Positions 34,365 through 46,862 of a stretch of 64,000 bases of DNA are shown here, in pieces. How positions within the stretch are numbered: the stretch's first letter is position 1; each line of letters opens with the position of its first letter. Position numbers and translations under genes: made by a program. Source of the stretch: Solanum dulcamara (taxonomy: Eukaryota > Streptophyta > Magnoliopsida > Solanales > Solanaceae); the NCBI RefSeq assembly GCF_947179165.1, contig NC_077245.1, positions 25,190,740 through 25,254,739 of the forward strand. Reading direction: 5' to 3'. The notes under the pieces are model-generated. The model searched no databases. It was not told the origin of the DNA and saw nothing but the letters and a program-made list of their open reading frames with translations.

Positions 34365-35683
34365 TGTAATTCCCCATAAATATGGGCATGTGCACCGGCA
34401 ATGTAGTGCGTGCTAGGCAGGTCGCACCTATGTCAGCCATATAGGCGACATGTGCTGAAGAAGGGGGCTGAAGTAGGATATTGGGCAAAGAGGAATGGAA
34501 AAAGGCAAAGACCATATGGGATGTTTTATGACATATCCTAAGAGTGCCGAAGATGTTAGACAAGGTCTTGGGGTGCACCCAAGGGTCTAGCCTAACACCA
34601 AAGGCCGCGTGAGGTGAGGTATGTCGGTGCCACATGTTCTTGAACTAGGAATGTAATATGGGTATTAAAGGCTAGGGACTTGTTCCTAGCATGGTCTTAT
34701 ATATGCTTACAAAATTTGGGGTCATTTGGAGTTCATTTGAATATGGGCTTGACTTAGCCAAGGACTGGTGGCATTGTCGTAATTAGCTAATGTGTCCAAA
34801 TGCTATAACACATTTTGTGAGTATGGGAATGGGATGAAACTTCATGTAGTTTGAAGGAAGTCAATAGGAGTAACTACACCAAATAGAACCTTATTTGGAG
34901 TTTGATAGAGATGTTTATGGCCAATTATGATTCAAGAGCCTGCCTAGTGAGTTAGAGAGCTCTATGGGAAATGTGTGTCTTGGTAATCAGCGTTAGGCGT
35001 CCTAACAAGGCAAGAGGCTTACTATGGAATGATGGGCCCTCATTCCACCCCTTTGGTGGGACAAGACCTCTTAGACGATTGAGCAATCGAGGGACTCACT
35101 TATGAGCCTCGTGAGCTAACTTGTGAGCTTCACAAGAGTTCAACCAGGCGAGCAAGGATTCGTTGGCCTAGGAGTGTAGTTGTGGGGTGAATCTGCATTG
35201 TGGGACTGTTATGCATGATGTGTGGGATATGATTGGCTATGCCATAAGGAAAATGAAGGTATTGTACAGAAGACACACATGAATAAGTCCAAGGATTGGA
35301 AGTTTCCCTACTCGAGTGAAGCAAAGGTCAAGTGCGCATGCATGAGGTGATTGTCAAGCTTGAGGATAGGATTTTACAAGTGGCAGCAATGATCAGGTCC
35401 AAGCAAGGGACAAGTATGTATGTAGCCAAACCCTAAGGCGCATATGGATGGGATCGAACCTACAAGGATGCACCACAAGAGTTGAATACATGTCAAAGCA
35501 TAGCTAGACATCAGATGGGCGACATCATGACTGAGCCTTTGAGGCGAACCTCCCCCACATGTACAAGGATCGTACTGAGGAATCTTGAAAAAGAGGTAGG
35601 TTGACCCTAAGATATGGGGAGCTTTGGTCGCCGCACGGGATAAATTGTGTGTCGTTGACATAGTTGAAATTAAGCCCATGACA
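34365..35683 (+). repeat. 3' LTR of the pol-less element
   Basis: Begins TGTAATTCCCC and ends GCCCATGACA, 1,319 bp, homologous to 28,567-30,021. Minus-strand open frames across it (34,345-34,635 and 35,374-35,709) have antisense counterparts in the other copies and are not genes. Confidence 0.82.
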
Positions 35684-35687
35684 ATAT

Positions 35688-38000
35688 CATGTCTAATAAT
35701 AATAAACAAATTTTAAATGAATTAGAATAGTCTAGAATCTAAAGAAGATACAAATAAATCTTAATAGATTTTAGGGAAAATTAGATTAAATGTCCATTAG
35801 GATATTTTTTACACAAAAAATAGCCCACTTAAAAAATAAGTCATTCATTACGATAAGTAGTCATTCGATACATTTGCATTACAAAATTTGGCTCGTCTTG
35901 TCTTCTTCTTTTTGCCTTCTTCTCGGTTCTTCTGGTTCTTCTTGCTGTTGTTTCTTGTTGATGCTGCTTTGTTGTTGCTGCTTATCTACTTCTTCTTCTT
36001 TTTTAAAAAAATAAAAATTCGATGTACCGCAAATATAAATTATTTTAAGCGAATTAGATATCAAAAGACTCAAAATATCAGGAGAATTTCGTATCTAAAA
36101 TTTTGGGACTATTTAGAGGTGATTATGAGTTGATCGAGATTGAATAGGTCAATGTATACTTCATGTATAGTTAATGTATACTTCATGTATAGTTAAGCTA
36201 CATTCAATTTTTTGAGTGTATCATAATGTATAGTAAGTGTATAGCTCATGTATAGGTAAACTATAGTGTATAGTCAGTGTATATTTTTTATAACTTTCGG
36301 CTAGCTTTAGTATAAAGACAGTGTATACTTCGTATGACTTTTGGCTATTTTTATATAAATAAAACATGGTTATACTTATTATAAAGTGAATACTTTGTTG
36401 TATATATTTGAAATTAGCCTTAGATTTTAAACATAAAATGTTTTTTTTTTCTTTTTATGAATATGTACAAGTATACAAAGTTAGTTCTATTTGTCTAAAA
36501 AAAATCCACTATAATTGTATTGTAAGTATATGTACATAAGTCAGCGGAACTTTTTTATTACTATTTATTTTCAAGTTAATAATTCGCTTTAAAAATTAAA
36601 TTTTATCGAGATAGTAAAAACACATATCAAAGATCGATCTCCATAAATGATTCACATTCTTTTTTAATTTATAAGGTATAGCTTTAAAATTAATATTAAC
36701 GACAAGATCTTATAGAGTATTGCTTTTTGCATGTCCTAGAAAATCTAATGTGAACGTAAAGTCTCTCAAATTGTCAGGGCAATAAATAATTTGTATCAAA
36801 TTTATAATTAGATGAAACTGTGTAATAAGAGGATCTATTTGAATATTGATCCATAATTATCTTGCACCTCATAGAGGGTACTGGATTAATCTAGTCAGAA
36901 CTATCCTTTTTAGTTTATAAAATAATTCATTTGTTGTTTATTTTATTGTTTATGAAAAAGTAGTTGTGAAGGAGACCTAATGAGTCAACCAGCAAAAGAA
37001 TGACAAGAAAATAAAGGATTTTAGGTGCAAATTGATAATTATTTAAACGTACCAACTTGAATTAAATTTGATTGGGTATTGTATTTGTTTATTTAGGCTG
37101 TCCAGCATTGTTTCCTTGTTTTTTTCTTTTCTTTTTTGTTCTTTTTGGGGGATTATCATTACAATGGAAAGAAATGTCGAGGGCAATTTTTGATGTAAGA
37201 CCTTTGTCTTATGACGTTTTAAATATAAGGTCTCTATTTAATAAAAGTACACCATATTTTCCTCTTAAATATTGTACTTCTTTTTTATTTTAACCATATA
37301 ATTAAAAATATTGTCAACTTGTGTTTTGAATTTTTAAAGCAATAATTATTTTGAAATAACTTTTTTAGCTAAAACAATAAGTGAAAATGGAACGGAGGGA
37401 ATAATTATTGTTTGGTAAAACTAGATCGTCTTTATTCATTACATATATAGACAGACTGATTAATTATTAGGTTTTGCTTTGTATCTTCCAGTGCATTCGA
37501 GTAAAAGTTTGTTATATGGATTTGAAAGTCCAGAGTTGTTTGTCTATTATTTAAAAATGAAAGAAAATTACATACATTTAGTTTCTATATAAGCTAAATG
37601 GAAGTCTAAATGCATGGTTTAGATTCTGAAACTGACTTGAGTATATAATAACTAATTAGGAGTGAGTTTGACCCAATAATTATTTCCAACAGTATCAAAT
37701 TTCTTAATCAATTTCACATAAATATGAGCGTTACGTTATACCCCAAAAAAAATTAAAAAATCTGCACCCAAATGAGTATATATAATAACTAATAGAAATA
37801 TGTAGAGTCAATCAAATAAAGTAAAATTAACACGTCTTCCTTCAAAACAAACACAACACATATATGTATTAAGAAGACAAGATTAAAATCAAATCAAAGA
37901 AACATCGTTTAGTACACGATATAATTAATTTGATAAGAAGATTAGACGTAGATATCTCTTGAATATTCATCTAGCTTTTAATATACGTGTATTACGTGTG
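35688..38000. other. AT-rich intergenic DNA
   Basis: No coding sequence. The open frames at 35,790-36,133 come from a TTC/TTG-rich stretch and read low-complexity residues in several frames. A rightward Stowaway-like terminus (GGAACGGAGGGAAT at about 37,389-37,402) is present without a clear partner. The segment 36,100-36,420 is rich in GTATA phrases. Confidence 0.5.
36151..36194. repeat. 22-bp tandem repeat
   Basis: AATGTATACTTCATGTATAGTT occurs twice back to back (starts at 36,151 and 36,173). Related TGTATAG motifs continue to about 36,280. Confidence 0.85.
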
Positions 38001-38525
38001 GGCACTTCTGTGTTTGGTATGGTAGAAATAAGGAAAAAGTGCACTTTTGGTATTAAGGAAAATATTTTCTTGGAAGTGGTTTTCTTGATTACTTTATGGT
38101 GTTTAGTAAGCAAGTAAAAAATGCTTTCTCAAAACATTTTTCTAATTTTTAATAAATTTGTTTTTCTAGAAAACACATTTTCAAAATAATTTGACCAATC
38201 AAATATGAAAAAATAAGAAAACATACCAAATACAACAACATACTCAATGTAATTCCTCAAGTGGGGTTTAAAAAGGATAAAATGTACGTAGACTTTATCT
38301 TTATTTTAGGAGGGAGAAATATTGTTTCCAATAAATATTCGAATTTAGACATTATTATCAAGCTTTAATACTCAAAAATCTACTAAATTTGCTAATACTA
38401 TTATCAACATTTATTAAATGTGTTTCCCAATAAACTAGTTTTCTTTCTCCAACCAACAGAAAGCATTTATCATAAAAATATTTTTAGAAAATAAGCCATT
38501 TCCCAGAATAACCTATGCTTCAGAA
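38000..38525. repeat. Possible degenerate inverted-repeat (MITE-like) element
   Basis: The left part carries GGAAAATATTTTCTTGGAAGTGG. The right part carries the inverted counterpart type (AAATATTTTTAGAAAATAAGCC, CATTTCCC). Both are phrases common in plant non-autonomous DNA elements. The arms are diverged and I could not fix termini or a TSD. Confidence 0.3.
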
Positions 38526-38574
38526 AACAAAGGCCAGATTATATTTACTCAAATATTTCCAAGATATTAGCCCT

Positions 38575-38580
38575 TTTATT
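38575..38580 (-). terminator. Candidate polyadenylation signal of LCB1
   Basis: AATAAA on the minus strand, about 420 bp past the LCB1 stop codon. It is a plausible near-upstream element, but plant poly(A) signals are loose and no transcript data are available. Confidence 0.3.
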
Positions 38581-39001
38581 TCTTGTACTATAGGATAATA
38601 TAACATCGTAATCCACATTACCCCATATTCAGCCCAAAGCTTAAAATATTGAGATTTGTCACTTTCACACCAACAAGAAATAACATGTCTATACAGTCAA
38701 CTACAAGATCCCACCATTCTATTTTCTTTATATATAAATCAGTAAGGGGAAGAAAAAAAGAAAGAAGATTCAAACAGCTACATAAAACACAACATTAATC
38801 AAGACAACTGACTTCTCTGGCCTTGCAGGATGACAACCTCCAGAAGTAAATCTTGATCTATCTAATATAGTTGACATGCAAACACTAATGAACAACAAAA
38901 GTAAAAAAAGAATCATCAATATTTTTGCCATGAACCTATTTGAACTCCCAGAATGTTTCTGCCCTATTCACAGAGAAGTTTAAAGATGATGAACAGTCCT
39001 G

Positions 39002-42000
39002 CTAGCTCTGATCTGTCAATAGTGAAGCCACGACTCTCTTCAATGATTTACTAGCTTTCTCCAGATCAGATTCTGAGTGCCCTGCTGAAACAAACAATCG
39101 AAGCCCAACTGGCAAATTACATTTATCAAGTGTTGATCTCTTTGAAGTAACAACAAAAACAGAATCTTCCTTCAAGACCTGCAATGACAATATTTGTGGA
39201 GTGGAAGATTATTAATTAGGATGTGTATGAGAATACAGAATAAAAAAAAAATTATAGATACACTCAGATGATCACTTACACGATCCGCAATATCTTCTAG
39301 CAGTTTTAGGTCACTCTTTGAAGAACCTGTAGACTTCTTGAGTCTTAGAAAAACTATCGGAGAGAGTGGATCACTCACTATTTCCATCCCTTGAATATCT
39401 TGGAGACCTGAAACCATACCAGGGAATAAAGTGGATATCTTTTCACAACCATCGACATGGGCTTGAAGCCTTCAAGGAGAGGGGGTGCAGAAGGCACTTG
39501 GTGTAGAGCAAATATACCTTTAAACAGAAAATTAATGTTTTCCCTCAATTTTGTGATAAGATCAGGGTTTTCTTCCAAGATATCAAAAGCTTTGACTGCG
39601 GCACTTGCCAGATAAGGAGGCAAAGAAGCAGAAAACACATAACCAGAGCTACTGAGGCGCTGCCAAACAAAGAACACCATCAAGAAGGTTTAATTGGAAG
39701 GAAGTAAACAGGAGATAGTGACAAGATTATTAAGATTAAACATGGTTTTCTTTGAGAGAGAAGTGACTATAGTCTGGTGGCAACCTATCACACTTCAATA
39801 CCTGGTGTTCAATGACTCTTGTACTCCCCGTGCAAAATCCTCCTTCTGTGGCCAATGCATGCCCCATGGCAGCAGTGATGATATCTATCTTGTCGACCTG
39901 CAACAGGATAACCTGCTTTAGAATATACAGAAACTACAATCCATAATAATAGAAGATGGCGGCTATCAATAACATACCGGAACATTGTAATACTCTGTTA
40001 GACCTTTACCAGAACTGCCAAGCACACCCAAGGAATTGCTTTCATCCAACAATACCCGGAATCTGTATTTTTCCTTCAGTTTGATGATTTCATCCAATGG
40101 AGCTATTTGACCAGAATTCTAGAAGTTGTAGAAACAAATGAAAATTAAAGAATAATCCTCTCAGAGAAACTGGGTGCTTGGCTGTTAACAAGTAAAACAA
40201 CAAACAGAAACCTGCACATTTTCTTGTCTTATTTTTTTCCTTTCCATTTTCTCATTTACAAGATAAATGCAACCTTATCCCAATTTAAGAAACAGCCAAG
40301 CCAACTCTGACGCTTCCTCCACTAAAGAGGGGCTGAGATATGGGGTGGGCGGATGGGGGAGTTTGCATTAAATTGAGAAGTGAATTTTAGTCCATGTTCC
40401 TATAGACTAATCCCTTGAAAAGGCAAACAAAACCAAAACCCAGTCAAACGTTTCAGAACTTTCTGGATCATAACAAGTCTCCACGGCCCTTGCAAAAAGT
40501 TTTAGTGCCATATACAGTTAATCAACCTTGCTTGCTTCTTTAAAGTTTAATCCCAGTCAAATTTTGAGTCTCTCTGCAAGCGTAAATTGGATCCAACTTA
40601 TAGCAAGCTTATGAAATCCTCACTTCCTTCATCCCAGGAAGAGGTGATCATGGTCCAGGCAATGCTACGACAGATAGCATTGACAATTAAATAAAACCCT
40701 AATAATAAAACAGAAAATACCTGATATACTGCTTCAACAACAATATATCGCCTAAGTTTTTTAGCTTGCTTGTTTTCTTGAGTGATTTTCTCCAATGTAT
40801 TTCTCAAGGACTCCATATCGTTGTGCTTGAAGTATATGATTGTACTTCTAGAGAGCTGAAGTCCATTTTGTATTCCCCAATGGACACCTTCATCCCTATG
40901 CATGCAAAAGACATGGTTGAAAATGAGAACTAATTCATGAAACTCTAATATGTTTATAGAAGCTATGTACAACTAAAAAAACTTATGGACACAATACCTA
41001 CTCATGGATATAATTTTGTTTATTACGGTTGACAAAAAAATTATCAGGAGACGTACTGATGAGAAGCTTATAAATATAATCCAACTTCTGATGCTAAACA
41101 TAGCACAAAGAAATCTGATTACGAAGTGGAGGAAGATTCTTAATGAATTCCATATACGAACATCAGCTTAAGTTTTTTTCGTTTTAGAAGTCTTAACAAT
41201 ACTACAGCCATGTTGAATTTTTATTCTAAAGCCTGGTTCCTTCATAATCCCTTCCTCCGACCCCAAGAAAAGATACTTCATCCTGCGTAAGGATCCGTTT
41301 AGAAAATATTTTTTCTACAACCTGGTTCAATTTTTTAAGAAAGATATCAGCGATCAACATGCAAAGAATGAATAAACTTACGCAACAATGACATCTCCCT
41401 TCTTGCAAAATGCTGGAATTGCACTGAACATGGTAGAAAGTCCATAAGAGTAGAGTATAGAATCGGGAGTTCCAAGAAACTTAGCTATCCTGGCCTCACA
41501 ATCAAGGTGAACATCTGCATGAAATAAAGAATGAAAAGGTTGGGCCTCCCAAAAGAGAAAGGGGAAGTTGGCAAGTACAGCAGAAGAAAATTAACTAACT
41601 CCCTAATGATGAATATCATATTATACCAATTGTTCCATAGAATCCACGAGGACCACAAGAACCTACACCATATTTCTCCAATGCCCTGGTGCACGTCTCC
41701 TGATTTACGACATTAGGTAATGATAAATTTGACAATTAAGCACAAAAATGCAAAATATAGGTTGACAATTCAAAATATTCAAGAGAAGGGTTTCTTACAA
41801 GTAACTTTTCATTTCCTAATAATCCGAGGTAATTAGCTGAAGTAAAATTTATTACTTCCTTGCCATTAACAGTTGTATGAGGACCTGCAGCGCTGCATTG
41901 ATAAAACTTGTAAGCAATTAGACAAAAGAGAGAACTCAAGTATATAATAAACAACCACAGAAATATGAACGGTTTCTTTGAAGCATGCTATACTGTTGGT

Positions 42001-44370
42001 ACTTGGTACAATTTATTAAAGTAGCTCATAGTAGGGAAGTAAAACGATTGGGGGGTCATGATCTTCACAAACTTAACTTACAAATTTTATAGGCTGAGTA
42101 AGCTAGAGTATAAGAGGCAACACCAAGCTAATCTTGATGACTGTCGGGTTAACAAGCCAAACTTGCATATATTTTTAGTTCTTCAACCCCAAAAAGGGAA
42201 TAGATAGATGTGTTACGCAATTAACACTTATTATATTTTTCTTCTATTGTGAGCTGTATGTTCAGTGGCTCTTTTCTAGTGTCAACAGCTTTTAAAATCC
42301 CAATCAACTCATTGAGTCCCATCCCTTGTAAACCCATTGAGTCTCATCTTCTTTAACCTAAAAAGTTTGAGCCCAAATCCTTAATAGGAGGACCAAAGCC
42401 TTAAAACAATTCTAATTTCTCCTGGAAATTCTAACGTACTTGCTAGGCTCAGTTCAGGATCATCAGACCATAAGAGAAAGAGATTCGATAGGTAGCCCCT
42501 AGAGGCTCCAGAGGTGGCTCCCACAGTATACAACAGTATGGCATTTGAATTAGTTCCCACGTCTTTTGGCTGGTTTCCCCCCTTAAGTGAGAATAGAATC
42601 TTACAGTGGTAAAAGCATAATTAGAAAAAATGAGGGAAAAATTGCAGAATATTGATAATAGAATCTAACAAGGAGGTATATGCTTTTGCATTTCAAATGA
42701 AAGAGTATTTCCACCTTTCAAGTACTGGAGGCTCCGATTTCATCTCATCTGTAATGGTCGGAATAAGAGGTTCTGGGATCCATTCATCACACAGTTCATC
42801 TATTTCCTAAAAAGCAGAGTACACAGGTTCATCAGCTTGAATGTATTCAAGCAGCATGCTGCATAGAAGATAAACAACTTTGCTACTTACAAACAAATGC
42901 TGACAAGCTACAAACAACATTTCTCTTTATTTTAACAATCACCAAAGCAACTAAATATCCATATCTCCTCATTTATTAAATGCTCCCTCTGTCCCAATTT
43001 ATATGCCACTATTTGACTTGGCACAAAGTTTAAGAAAGAAAGGAAGATTTTTGTGGTCTAAAAAACTCTTTGACCATTTGTGTGACGATAAATCATTTCA
43101 CTAAGGGTAAGAAGGAAATTTAAAGGGAAGGTGGCATTCTTTCTGAGAGGAACTAAAAAGGAAAGTGTGCCACATAAATTGGGACAGAGGGAGTTCATAA
43201 AGTACGAAAGGACCCAACATTGATAATAATGTATGTGATGCCAAGGAAAGACTTCTATACTTGTAAAGAAGAAACCTACCTCCTAGCTATGAACATCAAA
43301 ATATGGAAATATATTAGCGCCAGATGGCACCAATCACTATAAAAAGGTCAAGATAAAGATTTGCAAAACAAATAGAAAGTTGGAGCTCTTTAATTTACAA
43401 GCTCAGGGCTCATTTTCCCAAGCCTCTTGCAGTTTAGAGAATAGGATATGGAGGAATCTACAATATACTAGAAAAAGAAGAGTTTGACATCTTTAAGTAG
43501 AAGGAGCTCTACTTTGAGAGAGTGTTAAATGCAGCAGCTTTTAAAAAGATTATGCTATTCTTATAAGAATGTAAGTTCTAACAAGTTACTTCTTTTATTA
43601 TCTTTTGTGGCCTAGGGCATAGGACTTTTGCAACTTTAAAGAGGAGCCGGCTAAAAGCTGTGTCTTCTGAATATTAATCAGAAAGTTTAGGTATTCAAAT
43701 TTGGATCCCTGCCTTGATCACTTTCCGAAAAGATAATCATTTAACTACACAAATCAGAAACTGGAAGATGGGAGTGTATTGTAATACAATAATTTTCTCT
43801 CCCTTTCTCTTTTCCTTATAAGTATATCATCTTGGATATGAGGAAGAGCAATTCACTAGGATGAAATACAGATTAGACCTCGAACATGGAGACGACTCAG
43901 TTCATATGAATGAGAAAATCAACCAAACAACAATAATAATGCCTCAGTTCCAAACAACTACGAGAAAATTACAGAGAGTAAGGAAGAGCAAAAGATGGAC
44001 TAACAGAATAAAGCAAGAAACAAACATAGAACCGGTGGATAATTTAGGTGTGACAAAGGAAGATTCTGACAAACCTTCTTTGTCAATGGTCTTTTAGGTG
44101 GTTTATAACTTTTCTGTGATAGTAGGAAAAGGATGACCACCAGGAGAAGACCCTCCACAAATAGATGCCCTGCAGGATCAAGAGGCAAAAGAGTATGTCT
44201 TCTCAGAGGTCATCTAGTTTAACAACTATCGCTGTTTTATGGGTAAGGAAAATACCTCCAATGTTAACTCCAAACACCACAGCTCTTGCAAACGGAGCCT
44301 CGGATATCCATGTTACCCAATCAGATGCATCTCTCAGCTTATTTGTAAGAACTGATATTGTTGTATCCAT
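39002..44370 (-). CDS. LCB1: Serine palmitoyltransferase subunit 1 (LCB1), complete
   Basis: LCB1 is the non-catalytic subunit that pairs with LCB2 in the ER membrane to condense serine and palmitoyl-CoA, the first step of sphingolipid synthesis. Twelve coding exons join in frame, all with GT-AG borders: 44370-44256, 44169-44075, 42806-42715, 41892-41799, 41699-41627, 41514-41382, 40895-40721, 40118-39978, 39897-39802, 39659-39518, 39407-39280, 39178-39002. The product is 486 aa, about the family length. A membrane segment ([15 protein letters not shown], residues about 41-55) precedes a class II aminotransferase fold: [60 protein letters not shown]. The last block has no PLP-binding lysine, as expected for LCB1. 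Cys147 in GSCGPRG matches the human SPTLC1 Cys133 position mutated in HSAN1. The ATG at 44,370 gives the family N-terminus. No frame damage is seen. Confidence 0.96.
42983..43193. mobile_element. Stowaway-like MITE in LCB1 intron 2
   Basis: A 211-bp element with terminal inverted repeats CTCCCTCTGTCCCAATTTAT (left) and its complement ATAAATTGGGACAGAGGGAG (right). CTCCCTC[C/T]GT is the Stowaway (Tc1/mariner) signature. Similarity extends about 32 bp inward. No coding capacity. The TA target duplication is not intact: flanks are TG on the left and TT on the right. Confidence 0.85.
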
Positions 44371-44372
44371 TA

Positions 44373-44586
44373 CCTATATGTCAATGGCAGACAGGGCTGC
44401 TAACAGAAACCACATGGAAAAGAAGCTTGTTACACTCAGGTCTATCACATAATTATAGGTATGGAACCTGAATGCTCAGAAGCTAGAAAATGATGCTCCA
44501 AAACAACTCAAAATTCATGATTGATTCAAGACGAAAATAAATTAAACCAGAAGTATCTTTGAGGATGATCAACAAGTCTTCTCCCC

Positions 44587-44644
<58 letters not shown>

Positions 44645-45546
44645 AAAAGACGCATGCTCACGGTATTAATTCCTGAGTTAGATTTCCTCCCGATGACTAA
44701 GCTATATCATTGTAACAACCAAGATCAACCCTTGGTCTTCAAGATCCTTCTCCTATCTAATTTTAGTACCCTTTTCTTTTGGATTGTAATATTGACCAAT
44801 TATAGACTTGAACTGACATAGATTAACTCATTTTTTGCAAACAAAAATTTTATCTTTAGAAATTACACCAGAAAGTTGTCTCTGTGTAACCTATTTTGTC
44901 ACGAGTTCAAGTTGTGGAAGCAACACTATTGTATTAATGCTTGTATTAGGTTAGGTTGTCTACATCACACACACCCTTCCTCGGACCTTGCTAATGCAAG
45001 ATGATTTGTGCACCGGGTTACCCTAAATTACACCAGAAAGTAATCTAAATTCCAACATTTTCACCATCAAAATACATTTAAAATCTTAGTTAAAGATCAT
45101 TGGCTGAATCTTGGAAAGAAAAAAATGGATATAACTATGGGGCATAGTGACTAGTTCTCATGTCTGCAAAAGTTTAACGAAACTCTCTAAAATCCCACCC
45201 TCCTTTTCTCTCTCTAAATCTCACATCATCATATGAATAAAACTATAAAATGGAAATCTGAATGAAAAGCATGAGCTACACCTATAAATCCAAGCACAAT
45301 TAATGCAGATCGCGTCACCGAATTTCTCAAACAAATTTGATCCAAACACACCTAAGATTTGTACATAAAAATCCTCAGAATGAAGACAAAAACTAGGAAT
45401 TATTTCAACACTATTGATTAAGAACTACATCAAAGCTGCACATAATTAATCTTTCAAATACAAAAGAATCACCAAAACAATTGAATAAAACTTAGATTTG
45501 AAGAATACCCACATGAAATTTTACATCTTTAGAGGAGAAACTGACC
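44373..45546 (-). other. Intron in the LCB1 5' leader
   Basis: The donor CAG|GTCAGT (exon end at 45,546) and the acceptor ATATAG| (next exon from 44,373, three bases before the ATG) define a 5'-UTR intron of about 1.17 kb. It contains the (GA)26 tract. Exact use is inferred, not shown by transcripts. Confidence 0.6.
44589..44640. repeat. (TC)26 microsatellite
   Basis: Fifty-two bases of perfect TC repeat, which is (GA)26 in the sense of LCB1. It lies in the putative leader intron about 220 bp upstream of the ATG. Confidence 0.97.
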
Positions 45547-45660
45547 TGAAAGAGCGGTTCTTGAAGCTTCAATGGAGTCTTCAAAGACAGCTTTATTACC
45601 CAATTCAAGATTTTGAATGGAGGATTTGGTGAACAGTGATGTGATAGTTGATTTGAAATG
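45547..45660 (-). other. LCB1 5'-UTR exon (inferred)
   Basis: Sequence from about 45,660 down to the donor at 45,546. There is no coding start in frame with the main ORF across the splice. The transcription start is estimated from the TATA-like motif at 45,679-45,688. Confidence 0.5.
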
Positions 45661-45678
45661 GGGATTGAATCGAATAAA

Positions 45679-45688
45679 TATAAATATA
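45679..45688 (-). promoter_or_regulatory. TATA-like element of LCB1
   Basis: TATATTTATA on the minus strand, about 20-30 bp upstream of the estimated start and 130 bp upstream of the leader-exon donor. The region is AT-rich, so chance occurrence is possible. Confidence 0.4.
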
Positions 45689-46226
45689 ATGAGCGATTGA
45701 TCGCAGAAAAGGAGGGGAAAAAAAACCAGATTGGCTTTACAGGGATGATGTGAGATGGGGGTCAGCAGGTCAATACAATGTTCTGACTAATTCACCTTTG
45801 GTCAAATCATGTGGATTATTCCAACAATATTTGTTCATTAATGATAATCTTATCATATTAATAAATATAATATTTTAAAAAATATAATAAGAAAATAACT
45901 ATTAATTAATGATAATGATAAATTAGGAACTAAGTATAAATTATCTCTTAATTTCATAAATTGGATAAGTATTTTTGAACAACTATTTTTAATATAGTAG
46001 ACAAATAAAGATAGACAGAGGGGAGTAGTTTTTTGAATTGAAATTTTTCATATTACATAATTTTTCTCGCCTTCTATTAATGTTTCTCATAAATAGTACT
46101 TTTAATTATTATTACGTTCTTCATAAATTGCAGTATTAATTATTCTACGGTATATAAAGAAGTAGCCAAAATGTTTTGAGGGTATTTTGGTCATTTTGTT
46201 TTAGTTCTATGCAATGTTTGTTTGTA

Positions 46227-46862
46227 ATGAGGTGGATGTGTGGGTATATAAGGAGCGATAGGATTAGGAATGAGGATATTCGGGATAAGGTGAGAGTGGT
46301 CTTTGTGGTAGACAAAATGAGGGAAGCGAGATTAAAATAGTTTGGACATGTGAGAAGAAGATGCAGAGACGCCCCAATAAGAAGATGTGTGAGGCTGGTT
46401 ATAGTAGGTACGGGGAGAAGTAGAGGTAGGTCGAAGAAAAACTATCAGAGAAAGATGATTAGATTGGATATAGTGCAACTTCAAGTTATGTATCGAGAAC
46501 ATCACCTTAGATAGGAGAATGTGAAATATGCATACTAGGGTAGAAGGTTAGTAGGATGTGGATGGTTGTTTTGCTTTTCGAGAATTTATGTTTCTTAGTG
46601 TTTGTTTGTCGTTGTACTGGTCATATTATTGTAGTTCTTGCTTTTGATATTTATTATCGTTTAGTGTTTATTGTGTTTTGCACTATTTTGTTGTTTTGGT
46701 TACTTTCTTGTATACTTTACACTACTTTCTTGTTAGTTATATTTTCTATGACTTTTTTTTTATACTTGAATTTATTATACTTAAACCCAAAATCTTTCAG
46801 AAATAATTTCTCTATTTCCACACGATAGTAATAAAGTCTGTGTACTCTGTCCTTGTGGGAGT
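46227..46862 (+). mobile_element. RTE-clade LINE 3' fragment
   Basis: Plus-strand reading gives MRWMCGYIRSDRIRNEDIRD, DKMREARLK*FGHVRRRCRD and APIRRCVRLVIVGTGRSRGR. This is the conserved C-terminal tail of plant RTE LINEs (R-L-x-W-F-G-H-V-x-R-R...). Stops follow. About 46,790-46,862 matches the shared tail (TTTCAGAAATAATTTCTCTA, then GGTCTGTGTACTCT-like sequence) that TS-type SINEs borrow. It is 5' truncated at about 46,205 and has no TTG tail. Confidence 0.78.

Larger units (their letters stand above)
28567..35683 (+). mobile_element. LTR retrotransposon with no recognisable pol, internally duplicated
   Basis: Two terminal LTRs (28,567-30,021 and 34,365-35,683) share their whole course, from TGTAA..CCCC..AAATAT to GTTGAAA..AAGC..ATGACA. 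A degenerate initiator-Met PBS follows the first. ATAT (28,563-28,566 and 35,684-35,687) flanks both ends; AATAT is shared if the last LTR base is counted. The roughly 2.3-kb internal part shows no gag or pol motif, so it is either a non-autonomous (LARD-like) element or badly eroded. A third, partial LTR start at 32,333 comes from a 698-bp tandem duplication, and a foreign solo LTR occupies 32,989-34,311. Confidence 0.78.

Noticed and set aside
35790..36133. Overlapping frames rich in Phe/Leu/Cys or Gln/Glu
   Set aside because: A simple TTC/TTG-rich stretch is open in several frames at once, the mark of low complexity.
40598..40972. 124-codon open frame as an independent gene
   Set aside because: It is LCB1 exon 7 (40,721-40,895) read through into both neighbouring introns.
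43861..44097. Plus-strand frame overlapping LCB1 exon 2
   Set aside because: Antisense shadow of an intron and exon, with no recognisable motif.
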